A stretch of 64,000 bases of DNA, taken from contig NZ_CP072800.1 in the NCBI RefSeq assembly GCF_017901155.1, positions 709,283 to 773,282 on the forward strand, read 5' to 3'. Below, in pieces: positions 52,185-60,814 of this stretch. The position numbers and the translations under genes are program-made. Position 1 is the first letter of the stretch; every line of letters begins with the position of its first letter. The notes below the pieces were generated by a model, which worked only from the letters and a program-made list of their open reading frames with translations, was not told the origin of the DNA and ran no database searches. The stretch comes from Candidatus Thiothrix anitrata (GTDB lineage: Bacteria > Pseudomonadota > Gammaproteobacteria > Thiotrichales > Thiotrichaceae).

Positions 52185-52915
52185 AAAGCTTTCACCGTTA
52201 ATGAAATACTGGCAATCAATAGTAAAACCCCAACCAATTGCGTCATCTGCGCCTGACTAATGCCGATGTGGATACGTCCACCAATGTATAACGCGATTAA
52301 CATGAGTGGTAAAGCTCCCAACGCGCTCCACCATATCGTTTGCGACAACAACAAGCCAGCAATGAAAAAGGTGATGATACGCATCCCCCCTTCAATGAAA
52401 AAGAGCGCGGAAAAAGCAGCCCGTAACTGGGTTTTTTCAGGTATCCGATGGTTTAAATAAATTACATACGGTGGGCCACCCGTACCGAACAGCGCACTCA
52501 CCGTGCCGCCAGTTAAAGATGCCGGAATTGCCCACCATTGTGAAATAAGTTTATTGCCGTGTACGTTGAGTAGATTGCGAATGGCAAAAATGCCAACAAA
52601 TACTGCCAATGTCAGCAACATGGGGATCACAGGTAAATTGATGAGCAACTGCGTACCGATGATTACCCCAACCAAGCTAAATGGCAGCAGCACACCAACC
52701 TCTTTCCATTGCACATGCTTGAAATCCACGCCGCCCAATATCAGGGATGCGGTAAAATCAAGCAGTAAAATCAACGGTACGACAAAGGTGAGTGGCAAGA
52801 ATAACGCCAGCAGCGGCACTGCAATCAAACCTGAACCAAACCCGGCAATGCCGCGAATAAAATACGCCAGCAGCAAAATCGCGGCGGCTGCGCCGTAATG
52901 CCATACTTCCATCAA
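52181..52915 (-). CDS. TauE/SafE-family membrane transporter
   Basis: This 244-residue protein has about eight membrane helices. RGIAGFGSGLIAVPLLAL (N-terminal repeat) and GGTVSALFGTGGPPYVIY (second repeat) are the two signatures of the family, which exports sulfite, sulfoacetate or similar anions. Fits a sulfur-oxidising host but substrate is not determined. It overlaps hisI and ung by four bases each, forming the minus-strand operon hisI-tauE-ung. Confidence 0.85.
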   Translation of the reverse strand: MMEVWHYGAAAAILLLAYFIRGIAGFGSGLIAVPLLALFLPLTFVVPLILLLDFTASLILGGVDFKHVQWKEVGVLLPFSLVGVIIGTQLLINLPVIPMLLTLAVFVGIFAIRNLLNVHGNKLISQWWAIPASLTGGTVSALFGTGGPPYVIYLNHRIPEKTQLRAAFSALFFIEGGMRIITFFIAGLLLSQTIWWSALGALPLMLIALYIGGRIHIGISQAQMTQLVGVLLLIASISLTVKAL

Positions 52916-53298
52916 GCGTACAGTTTTGAAGGGTCAATCAGTACTTCGCGATCAATCACTACCTGATCGCCTTCCACCTTATTGTAAAAGCACGAACGTC
53001 GCCCGGTGTGGCACGCAGGCCCGGTTTGATCCACCAGCAGCAGAATCGTGTCAGCATCACAGTCGATACGGAATTCTTTCAACACTTGCATTTGCCCCGA
53101 CGATTCGCCCTTGCGCCAAAAGCGGTTACGTGAGCGTGACCAATAGCACACGCGCCCGGTTTCCAGCGTTTCTTCGATGCTGGCACGGTTCATCCACGCC
53201 ATCATTAGCACTTCATGGGTGTCATGCTGCTGAGCAATCGCGGGGATCAAGCCGTCGCTGTTGTATTTGAGGGTATCAAGGGTTTCGGTCAAATTCAT
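52912..53298 (-). CDS. hisI: Phosphoribosyl-AMP cyclohydrolase
   Basis: The ATG at 53298 follows AGGAAGCC at good spacing; an in-frame start five codons earlier lacks one. The 128-residue product has the enzyme core WSRSRNRFWRKGESSG (about residues 54-69) and the zinc/metal ligands DCDADT and the Cys pair in ACHTGRRSCFY. It performs the third step of histidine synthesis. HisE is not fused and no other his genes are nearby. Confidence 0.92.
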   Translation of the reverse strand: MNLTETLDTLKYNSDGLIPAIAQQHDTHEVLMMAWMNRASIEETLETGRVCYWSRSRNRFWRKGESSGQMQVLKEFRIDCDADTILLLVDQTGPACHTGRRSCFYNKVEGDQVVIDREVLIDPSKLYA

Positions 53299-53388
53299 AA
53301 GGCTTCCTGTCACAAATGGAGGTTAGTGGTGCGAGTATACCAGCATGTTATAAGATGTGAGCCTCTGTGATTTAGGTGAAACTCCAAC

Positions 53389-54057
53389 ATGCTGACTTTA
53401 TACCAATTCAATTCCTGCCCGTTTTGCTGGAAAGTAAAAGCCTTCCTTAACTACACCAAAATCCCGTATAACGTGGTAGAAGTAACCCCGTTTGGGATGA
53501 AAGAGCTGGATTTCACCGACCACAAAAAAGTCCCCGTGCTGAAAGATGATGCTGAAATCCTAGTCGAGTCCAGCGCGATTGTGCGTTACCTGAACGATAA
53601 ATACGCGCATTTGCTGCCCAACCCGCAGGATGATGAATGGCAAGCGTGGGTGGATAACACTTTGGTGCATTATTTGCCGCCGTTGATTCACCCCAATATC
53701 GGTAAATCGTTCCACAATCTGGGGCTAGTCATGACCGGAAGTAAGGATGGTGCGGTTAAACGTTTCTTAGTGCGGCTGGTCGGTGCAATGGTGATGCCGC
53801 GTGTCGCCAATAAAATGAAGCTGAAACACAACATTCAAAATCCAGCTGCCGAATTTCAAACGGCGTTAGCGCATTGGGTGGATAAGGGTTTAGCTGGCAA
53901 AGACTTTTACGCGGGTGAACAACCGGGGTTGGTGGATAGCAGCGTGTTTGGCGTGTTGCGCTCGGCGCAAGGCATGGGAATTTTGGAAACAGCCGCTGCA
54001 ACCAACCCTACGTTTGGGCGTTGGTATGAAGCATGTCGGGGAATGATGGGGGCGTAA
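53389..54057 (+). CDS. Glutathione S-transferase fold protein with a glutaredoxin-like N-terminus
   Basis: This 222-residue protein has an N-terminal thioredoxin fold with the redox motif CPFC (residues 10-13) and VPVLKDD and VESSAIVRYL, then a helical GST C-terminus. It resembles mammalian membrane-associated prostaglandin E synthase 2, where the CPFC motif is also present. Substrate unknown; a glutathione-linked reductase or isomerase role is likely. It is divergent from hisI. Confidence 0.82.
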   Translation: MLTLYQFNSCPFCWKVKAFLNYTKIPYNVVEVTPFGMKELDFTDHKKVPVLKDDAEILVESSAIVRYLNDKYAHLLPNPQDDEWQAWVDNTLVHYLPPLIHPNIGKSFHNLGLVMTGSKDGAVKRFLVRLVGAMVMPRVANKMKLKHNIQNPAAEFQTALAHWVDKGLAGKDFYAGEQPGLVDSSVFGVLRSAQGMGILETAAATNPTFGRWYEACRGMMGA

Positions 54058-54089
54058 CAGGGTGGTTATGCTATGCCACCTGACACTCG

Positions 54090-55253
54090 CTATTGCAACC
54101 CCCGCTCCCAGAACGGGCGGGAGTTATTGTTTTGTGCGGTTGATGGCTTAGCAGAGGGATGTTGCATAGCATTATTGCCTACGGCTCCGATAACGACCGT
54201 GATATTGCGTGGTTTACCACCTCGCAGTATGTATAGGTATACTTTTTCACCTACTTGTGCGTTCCCAACGCGATTTTTGACATCCGCAGCACCCTGAACG
54301 GCCTTGCTATTGAGCTTCAAAATGATGTCGCCGGGCTGCACACCTGCTTTTTCAGCGGATGAACCAGCAATGATTTGCCTGACAATAGCACCATCATTAG
54401 GCCTGATCCCGGCGAGGCGTGCCGTTTCCAAATCCAAATCCTGCACTTCCAAACCCAATTGTCCGCGCTCAACATGCCCATGACGCACGATTTGGGTAAT
54501 AACACCCACTGCGGTATTAATGGGTACAGCAAAACCAATACCTAAATTGCCACCACTTTGATCGCCTAAGATCGCTGTATTGATGCCGATTAATTCACCA
54601 CGCAAATTCACCAACGGGCCGCCGGAGTTGCCAAGATTAATCGGCGCATCGGTTTGGATGAAGTTTTCGTATTCGCTAATGCCGGGGTTGCGATGTAACG
54701 CACTGATAATGCCAGAAGTAACGGTCTGCCCAATGCCGTAAGGATTACCGATAGCTACCACAAAATCACCAACACGTAGGCGTTCAGAATCGCCAAAACG
54801 CATAGCGACTAAACGTTCAGGGGGGATTTGCAACACAGCAAGATCAGCATGAGGATCAGCTCCGAGCACTTCCGCCTGAAAACGTCGCCCGTCATTCAGG
54901 GTAACAAAAATGGTATCAGCAGATTCAACGACATGGGCATTGGTGAGCACGTGCCCAAGTTGCGCGTGGATAATGACCCCTGAACCCGTCCCTGACATGG
55001 GATTTTCACTGCTTAAGCTGTCGCCAAAGAAACGTTTGAAAAAAGGGTCATTCAGCATGGCTGGCGCACTTCTAGTGCGCCCTTCGATGCTGATATTCAC
55101 TACTGCCGGGGTAACACGTTCCAGCATTGAAGACAGTGAGGGCAGTGCTTGACCATTGACTTCTGTGGGTAATGCCGCATTTACCGGCAACACAGCGGAC
55201 AATAGCAGGGCACTGAGCAATAATAGGTTGCGCATTATCATTCGTCGGTGCAT
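54090..55253 (-). CDS. DegQ/DegS-like periplasmic serine protease with one PDZ domain
   Basis: This 387-residue protein has a signal peptide ending about residue 26 (LPVNAA) and a trypsin-like domain with His (VLTNAHVV, about 109), Asp (PHADLAVL, about 140) and Ser (GNSGGPLV, about 215). One PDZ domain follows (about 260-360) and a short Asn/Ser/Pro tail. DegP and DegQ have two PDZ domains; DegS has one but a membrane anchor. This protein is therefore either a soluble single-PDZ protease or a DegS relative with cleaved signal. The ribosome site AGAGGACG precedes the first ATG. Confidence 0.88.
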   Translation of the reverse strand: MHRRMIMRNLLLLSALLLSAVLPVNAALPTEVNGQALPSLSSMLERVTPAVVNISIEGRTRSAPAMLNDPFFKRFFGDSLSSENPMSGTGSGVIIHAQLGHVLTNAHVVESADTIFVTLNDGRRFQAEVLGADPHADLAVLQIPPERLVAMRFGDSERLRVGDFVVAIGNPYGIGQTVTSGIISALHRNPGISEYENFIQTDAPINLGNSGGPLVNLRGELIGINTAILGDQSGGNLGIGFAVPINTAVGVITQIVRHGHVERGQLGLEVQDLDLETARLAGIRPNDGAIVRQIIAGSSAEKAGVQPGDIILKLNSKAVQGAADVKNRVGNAQVGEKVYLYILRGGKPRNITVVIGAVGNNAMQHPSAKPSTAQNNNSRPFWERGLQ

Positions 55254-55419
55254 ATCGTCCTCTTTCTATCGGTTGCTAGTTGCCGCTCTTCCTTGTCCCA
55301 ATCATGGAGTATGGTTTAACTCGGTGCAAGATTTTGTCTGAAATTTGCGACAGTTGGTGTTGTATTTGCGCATCATACACGTTTTGCTTTGTGAGATCAG
55401 CTAGTTATGCTGTTGCATT

Positions 55420-56286
55420 TTACTCAATGTTTTGCACCTGCTCACGCATTTGTTCAATCATAACCTTTAAATCCACTGCTGCTTGCGTGGTATCTGCATC
55501 ATTAGACTTGGAAGATAAGGTATTAGCTTCACGATTGAGTTCCTGCATTAAAAAATCAAGGCGGCGACCAACAGGCTCGTTACGCTCCAAGACATCATTG
55601 ATTTCATCAAGGTGCGCCATGAGACGATCGAGTTCCTCTTCCACATCAAGGCGTTGTGCCAAGATAACCAACTCCTGCTCAACACGCCCGTAGTCAGGGG
55701 AAATTTTCAGCTCTTCAATGCGGTTAAGGATTTTCTCGCGTTGCGCCACAATAATGCCGGGGCGATGTTTACGGATACGCACAATGATTTCCGCGATTTG
55801 ATCGCAGCGTTGGTAAATGAAATCGGCGAGGCGTTTGCCTTCGCGTTCGCGCATTTCCAGCAGATCATCAAGGCTGTCTTGCAGTAATACTTTGGCGTGT
55901 GCCACTAAAATATCCATGTCCGGCTGACAATCCTGAGCAACACCCGGCCAGCGCAGAATATCCACGGCCTTGAGTGGTTCAGGGTTTTCGGTGAATGCCT
56001 CCAGTTGGCGGCAGGCAATAATCAGGGCGCGAGCCAGCGGTTCGTTAATGCGGATTTCGCTAGTATTAGAGCGAGCGGCATTGAAACGTAAATTGGCTTC
56101 GATTTTGCCACGCTTCAAGGTGCTTTGAATAACGTCGCGTAAACTGTTTTCCTGACTGCGGAACTCTTCGGGCTGACGCAGGCTAATATCGAGGTAACGG
56201 TGATTAACGCTGCGGATTTCCCAGCTCATGGTTCCGTGTTCGGTAGTCAGTTCGCGGTGTGCAAAAGCGGTCATGCTGCGGATCAT
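55420..56286 (-). CDS. yicC: YicC-family endoribonuclease
   Basis: The ATG at 56286 gives the conserved MIRSMTAFA start and a 288-residue protein, the same length as E. coli YicC. The C-terminal EELDRLMAHLDEINDVL and GRRLDFLMQELNREANTLSSK are the family core. YicC proteins cleave RNA and affect small-RNA turnover. An in-frame codon at 56325 would add 13 residues without support. The 285 bases upstream hold no gene I can support. Confidence 0.9.
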   Translation of the reverse strand: MIRSMTAFAHRELTTEHGTMSWEIRSVNHRYLDISLRQPEEFRSQENSLRDVIQSTLKRGKIEANLRFNAARSNTSEIRINEPLARALIIACRQLEAFTENPEPLKAVDILRWPGVAQDCQPDMDILVAHAKVLLQDSLDDLLEMREREGKRLADFIYQRCDQIAEIIVRIRKHRPGIIVAQREKILNRIEELKISPDYGRVEQELVILAQRLDVEEELDRLMAHLDEINDVLERNEPVGRRLDFLMQELNREANTLSSKSNDADTTQAAVDLKVMIEQMREQVQNIE

Positions 56287-56571
56287 GGGTTGTGGTTTCC
56301 AATAGCTAAGATTGATGGATTTCAAGCTTAGTCGATTTGAGGGTCAAATTCATATTTTTAAGTAAACGCATTGAGCGGTTTGTATATGTGCATGGCTTGT
56401 GATGGCAAGCAGGGCGTGAATAACAAGCCACGGTTCAGGAACATGCTAATGGCTGCGCGGTGATCATGCCCAATTGCGCCAATATCTGTGATGAAGTGCA
56501 GTCATCGGGATGGCAACCCCCCCATCTACTTTGTGCTATCATTTGTGTACACAACTAAGAAGGAAAATCCT

Positions 56572-56898
56572 ATGCAAACCTTCAGCATCCGTGATTTGCG
56601 CGAACATACTGGCGACCTCAGCCGCACCGCCGAACAAGGACAATTGGCGTTAGTCACCCGTCATGGGCAACCGTTGTTTGTCAGCGTCCCGTTCAGTGAA
56701 AACCTGTTGGCGTTTGGTGTACATATCGCTCTCGCTACCCACCTGTTCCAATCGGGAAGCATGAGTTTGGGTAAAGCATCCAAATTGGCGCGAATGTCCA
56801 TTGCGGAATTTACCGAACACGTCAGTCGTTTGGGTATTCCTGTGGTGAATTATGATCCTGCTGAGCTAGATCAGGAACTCGCGTACCTCAACTCATGA
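56572..56898 (+). CDS. Antitoxin combining a Phd-like N-terminus with a UPF0175-like C-terminus
   Basis: The ATG at 56572 follows AAGGAAAA. The 108-residue product opens with a Phd/YefM-type DNA-binding segment (FSIRDLREHTGDLSRTAEQGQLALVT). It ends with a UPF0175-type helix-turn-helix (GKASKLARMSIAEFTEHVSRLGIPVVNYD). Each half is normally a separate small antitoxin. Its stop overlaps the PIN toxin start by four bases. Confidence 0.75.
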   Translation: MQTFSIRDLREHTGDLSRTAEQGQLALVTRHGQPLFVSVPFSENLLAFGVHIALATHLFQSGSMSLGKASKLARMSIAEFTEHVSRLGIPVVNYDPAELDQELAYLNS

Positions 56899-57386
56899 AA
56901 TCCATTATCGTCGCTGACACCAGCCCGTTGATTGCGCTGGCGAAACTTCAACAACTCACGCTATTGAACAGTGAGTTTTCCAACGTGCATGTGCCGCTCA
57001 CCGTATTAAGTGAGGCAACCCGCGACATGCAACGCCCTGATGCTCGCTTGATTCGGGACTTTGCAAGCAAGCATTTGATTGTGCATGAAGATGCCGATAA
57101 TGAATTTTGCACTCAGTTACGCAAAACGCTGGATGAAGGTGAATTGCAAGCCCTGCATCTGGCGCGGCAACTCGATTGCGGTGTATTGATTGATGAACAC
57201 ATCGGGCGACAAGTCGCACAAAGCTACCAAATTCCGGTGATTGGTGTGCTGGGCATTTTGCTAAAAGCCAAACAATCAGGGGCTATTTCGGCGGTTGCAC
57301 CGCTCATCAACGATTTGTTGGCACAGGAATACCGCTTGTCAAAAGCCTTAATCCAAAAAGTGCTGCAAGCAGCGGGTGAAATTTAG
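56895..57386 (+). CDS. PIN-domain toxin (DUF3368)
   Basis: This 163-residue protein has the acidic PIN residues: Asp in VADTSPLIALAKL (about residue 8), Glu in LSEATRD, and EGELQALHLARQLDC with a later Asp (VLIDEHIGR, about 98). GVLGILLKAK is the typical DUF3368 C-terminal segment. PIN toxins cleave RNA. The gene is paired with the antitoxin upstream. Confidence 0.85.
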   Translation: MKSIIVADTSPLIALAKLQQLTLLNSEFSNVHVPLTVLSEATRDMQRPDARLIRDFASKHLIVHEDADNEFCTQLRKTLDEGELQALHLARQLDCGVLIDEHIGRQVAQSYQIPVIGVLGILLKAKQSGAISAVAPLINDLLAQEYRLSKALIQKVLQAAGEI

Positions 57387-57710
57387 TCCTAATGAACGAA
57401 ATAACACTTTAGGCTGTACTATTTGGGAGGCTTGTACGAGCAAAATCTTAGACATCGGCTATCAATTTAGTGAGTGGATGCGGGTCAGAAATAGGCTGAC
57501 CAATGCACACCTGAACCGCATAACTGCTCTTGGAATGAGTGTGTATATCACACTGTATCAGTGCGACATCTGATACTAAACCTTCGTGACTCCTGATCAC
57601 TGGAGCGACAAATCAACGTGGGAGAACTCGATTGTTTTTCATTAACGATTAATTAGTCAATCGAGTATACCTGCGTTGATTTCGACAGCGAATCGATCAT
57701 GTGTCAATAT
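57387..57710. other. Gene-free stretch containing a nested symmetrical inverted repeat
   Basis: No convincing gene is present in these 324 bases. At 57610-57682 two 9-bp arms are nested and evenly spaced: AAATCAACG, 7 bases, ACTCGATTG, 23 bases, CAATCGAGT, 7 bases, CGTTGATTT. The two outer and two inner arms are perfect reverse complements. The whole could fold as a long stem with an internal loop. It ends 28 bases beyond the 3' end of the AT-rich HEPN-like gene, so it might be an end signal or a mobile-element site. Confidence 0.6.
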
Positions 57711-58277
57711 TTATACGTCGATTTTTTCGCTGTAATTTTTAAACTTATTAATTAAAACTAAAAGTTCATAGGTTTTTCTGTTTTCTTCATCGCGCTGTGT
57801 AAAAATCAGCTCATCTGTTCGCCCTTCTTTTTTTGCAGCAGCTTCTATTGCTAAAGATAGTAGCCCTGAAATAGCTTTCTCTAAAAACCTGACATTTTTT
57901 ATAAAATCAAGAAGATATTGTTTGGGATTGTTTATGTTATAGCAACCTTTAGGGGTACATGCTTCACGAAAAAACTCATGAACAATAATGTTTCGTTTTT
58001 CTACAAACGAATCAAGAACCTCTCCAGATAACAACAAATCATCGCCAAATAATCGACATAACTGCCCTAGTGTTGCTTTTCTTAACGCTCGCTTTGCCGG
58101 ATCTGCGGATAAAAAATCTTTAGCTGTCAAATTAACAAAACGCTTATCTTTTTTTGCATTTTCGGTATGCCCAAGATGGGAAGCTAAACCATATAAAGCA
58201 AACTCGACTCTTTGAGCTTGATCAAGAGCCATGCCCAATAAAGTGAAATAATCTTCATCTGGTGTAAAATTAGCCAT
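57711..58277 (-). CDS. AT-rich HEPN-like protein of unknown function
   Basis: This 188-residue helical protein contains EKRNIIVHEFF (about residues 94-104). This is a R-x4-H motif typical of HEPN-domain ribonucleases. The gene is markedly richer in A+T than its neighbours and its codon use differs, suggesting recent transfer. A long nested inverted repeat lies just past its end. No antitoxin-like partner such as an MNT nucleotidyltransferase is adjacent. Possible roles are a defence or toxin RNase; this is inference from one motif. Confidence 0.5.
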   Translation of the reverse strand: MANFTPDEDYFTLLGMALDQAQRVEFALYGLASHLGHTENAKKDKRFVNLTAKDFLSADPAKRALRKATLGQLCRLFGDDLLLSGEVLDSFVEKRNIIVHEFFREACTPKGCYNINNPKQYLLDFIKNVRFLEKAISGLLSLAIEAAAKKEGRTDELIFTQRDEENRKTYELLVLINKFKNYSEKIDV

Positions 58278-58316
58278 GTTATATAATCCATTTTAAATTT
58301 ATATTGCTGTGGTAGT

Positions 58317-59546
58317 TCACCCCTTCACACACAACACTTGTTTCAGCGTATGCATAATCTCAACCAAATCGCTCTGCGCCGCCATTACCTTATCAATCGG
58401 CTTGTAAGCCGACGGCGTTTCGTCAATCACTGCCTCATCCACGCGGCATTCCACTCCCGCCACAGCGCGTTTATGCTCATCCAGCGACACGCGGCGTTTC
58501 GCCTCAGTCCGCGACATCACGCGCCCCGCGCCGTGGCTGCAACTGCAAAAGCTTTCCTCGTTACCCAGCCCGCGCACGATGAACGATTTCGCCCCCATAC
58601 TGCCCGGAATAATCCCAAGCTGACCTTTTTGCGCACTCACCGCGCCTTTGCGCGTCACCCACACATCCTTGCCATAATGGTGTTCGCGGCTGATGTAGTT
58701 GTGGTGACAATTCACCGCCTCCACGTCCGCTGTGAACGGGATCGGCAACACCTCGCGAATCGCCTGTAAAGTCCGCGCCATCATCACCTCGCGGTTGGCT
58801 TGCGCGAAATCCTGCGCCCAGGCCACCGCCTCCACGTAGTCGCGGAAATGCGGGCTACCTTCAGGGATGTACGCCAAATCCTTATCCGGCAGGTGGATGA
58901 AATAGCGTTCCATATCCTTTTTCGCCTGCTCGATAAAGTGCGTACCGATGGCATTGCCGACCCCGCGTGAACCGCTGTGCAACATCACCCACACGGTTTG
59001 GGTTTCATCCAAACACACCTCGATGAAATGGTTACCCGTACCCAACGTACCCAAGTGGTTAAGATTGTTGGTGTTTTTCAGGAACGGATGCTTCTCGCAC
59101 AAACGTTGGAAACCCGCGCTCAACGCCAACCATTTATCCAGCACGTCCGTTGGTGGCTCACCCCAGCTTCCGGTATCGCGCTTACCGCGAGTCGCCACGC
59201 GCCCATGCGGAACAACTTTCTCAATCTTGCTACGCATCGCCTCCAACGAATCGGGTAAATCGCTCGCCTTCAAAGTGGTTTTCGCCGCCATCATCCCGCA
59301 ACCCAAATCCACGCCCACCGCCGCCGGAATAATCGCCCCCACGGTCGGAATCACGCTGCCAATGGTTGCACCTTTCCCCAGATGCACATCCGGCATCGCC
59401 GCCACCCATTGGTGAATAAACGGCATCTGCGCAATGTTCAGCAATTGCTTTTTGGAGTTGTCGTCGAAAGGCACGCCTTTTGTCCAAGATTTAACAGGCA
59501 CGTGACCTTCTTCATGCAGGACTTCGTAGTTGCCAGTGGTGGCCAT
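58317..59546 (-). CDS. rtcB: RNA-splicing ligase RtcB
   Basis: This 409-residue protein has the length of E. coli RtcB (408). Metal and nucleotide residues are Cys in VDLGCGMMAA (about residue 82), GNHFIEV (about 170), HSGSRGVGN (about 188), NCHHNY and SHGAGRVMSRTEA, whose His accepts GMP. It joins 3'-phosphate or cyclic-phosphate RNA ends to 5'-OH ends with GTP and Mn. A sigma-54 promoter precedes it, and the gene for the RtcR regulator starts at 63278. RtcA is not in the window. Confidence 0.96.
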   Translation of the reverse strand: MATTGNYEVLHEEGHVPVKSWTKGVPFDDNSKKQLLNIAQMPFIHQWVAAMPDVHLGKGATIGSVIPTVGAIIPAAVGVDLGCGMMAAKTTLKASDLPDSLEAMRSKIEKVVPHGRVATRGKRDTGSWGEPPTDVLDKWLALSAGFQRLCEKHPFLKNTNNLNHLGTLGTGNHFIEVCLDETQTVWVMLHSGSRGVGNAIGTHFIEQAKKDMERYFIHLPDKDLAYIPEGSPHFRDYVEAVAWAQDFAQANREVMMARTLQAIREVLPIPFTADVEAVNCHHNYISREHHYGKDVWVTRKGAVSAQKGQLGIIPGSMGAKSFIVRGLGNEESFCSCSHGAGRVMSRTEAKRRVSLDEHKRAVAGVECRVDEAVIDETPSAYKPIDKVMAAQSDLVEIMHTLKQVLCVKG

Positions 59547-59585
59547 GGTATGTTCCTTGTGTGTCGTTAGTTACGCTTTCAGTAT

Positions 59586-59601
59586 TGCAAGCGGTGTGCC
59601 A
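59586..59601 (-). promoter_or_regulatory. Sigma-54 promoter of rtcB
   Basis: On the minus strand TGGCACACCGCTTGCA is a perfect match to the -24/-12 consensus with exact spacing. The transcript should begin about 30 bases before the rtcB start. This matches RtcR-dependent control. Confidence 0.88.
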
Positions 59602-59705
59602 AGCGCATTACTAAGAGATAGGATATTGAAAAACAATGACAATTATAAATGACGCGATGTGTTGCTTTGAATTTTTTATATTTTTAAAGATAGAAGCTTA
59701 TCATT

Positions 59706-60590
59706 TTAGATTTCAGCCAGCAGTTTCTCCGTCATCCGCGCCGCTTGCTCCCCATAGCCACTACCAAACAAATTGAAGTGATTGAGGATGTGATACAAGT
59801 TATATAACGTCTTGCGCACCGCATAACCCGCATCCAACGCCCAAGCATCGTTATAGGCCGCGTAAAAATCCGCCCCAAACCCGCCAAACAGTTCAGTCAT
59901 CGCAAGGTCGGTTTCGCGGTCGCCGTAATACACGGCCGGGTCGTAAACCACCGGAACTCCATCCGACAAATACGCCAAATTGCCACCCCACAAATCACCG
60001 TGCAATAACGAAGCTCCCGGCTGGTAATCTGTAAATAATGCGCCGATACCCGCTTTTAAGCGCAAACCTTGCTCATAAGAACGGTGCGGATAGCCGTTGC
60101 GTCGCGCTTGTTCAAGCTGAAAACCCAGTCGCTCTTGCTGCCAAAACTGCACCCAATCATGCGTTTGGATATTGCGCTGGGTGCTGATGCCGATGGTATT
60201 GTTGCGGAACCAACCGTATTGTGCGGCAGTATCGCGGTGCATGAGTGCCAGTTGTTGCCCTGCTTGTTGCTGATCGCCGTGGTTTTGCAGCGGCAAATAC
60301 TCCAGTAACAAATACGCCTGTTGCCCTTGCACCCCATAACCCAACGGCTCAGGTGCACGCAGACTGGTACTGGCACGAATGGCGTTCAAGCCATCCGCCT
60401 CTGCTGCAAACATTTCCAACAACCTTGCTTGATTCACCTTAAGGAAATAGCGTCGACCATCGGCAAGCGTTAACGCACTGGTTTGATTGATACAACCACC
60501 ACTGACAGCATCGACATGCGTAACCGCAATGCTTGTGCCAAGGTGTTGCTGAAGCACCGTTAAAATCAGGTCTGTACTGCTGGATTTCAT
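59706..60590 (-). CDS. Fructosamine kinase-family protein
   Basis: The start at 60590 gives a 294-residue protein with the kinase fold: GGCINQTSALTLADGRRYFLKVNQ (N-lobe with Lys), LLLEYLPL hinge and LLHGDLWGGN (catalytic loop, about 195). VYDPAVYYGDRETDLAMTELFGGF then carries the metal-binding Asp. Bacterial members phosphorylate protein-bound ribulosamine or fructosamine for repair of glycated proteins. The ribosome site is weak. It lies between rtcB and the AIM24-type gene on the minus strand. Confidence 0.88.
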   Translation of the reverse strand: MKSSSTDLILTVLQQHLGTSIAVTHVDAVSGGCINQTSALTLADGRRYFLKVNQARLLEMFAAEADGLNAIRASTSLRAPEPLGYGVQGQQAYLLLEYLPLQNHGDQQQAGQQLALMHRDTAAQYGWFRNNTIGISTQRNIQTHDWVQFWQQERLGFQLEQARRNGYPHRSYEQGLRLKAGIGALFTDYQPGASLLHGDLWGGNLAYLSDGVPVVYDPAVYYGDRETDLAMTELFGGFGADFYAAYNDAWALDAGYAVRKTLYNLYHILNHFNLFGSGYGEQAARMTEKLLAEI

Positions 60591-60814
60591 TAAACTTGAA
60601 CCTAGAATATGACACGAAGTACGCATATACGCTGGGCGCAATTAATTGTCAAAGGGGTAACGTCGCCCGTCTATCAAGCTGATGATTCACTCGCACTAAA
60701 AGTTGGCGTTAAAATGGAGCCGCCACTCTGCCGCCGCCTGACATTGGTGGACAGCGTAAGTGCCAACAGCGATGGCAGCACCATTGCAGACAAACCATCA
60801 TCGAGAGCAGCATC

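Noticed and set aside
56359-56500. A minus-strand open stretch of about 45 codons (HFITDIGAIGHDHRAAISM and more) in the gap before the PIN pair
   Set aside because: There is a stop just before it and no start or recognised family. It may be a decayed gene end but cannot be supported.
57610-57682. Interpretation of the nested inverted repeat as an integron attC site
   Set aside because: The outer arm does not fit the GTTRRRY core, there is no extra unpaired base in the left inner arm, and no integrase or second attC is seen.
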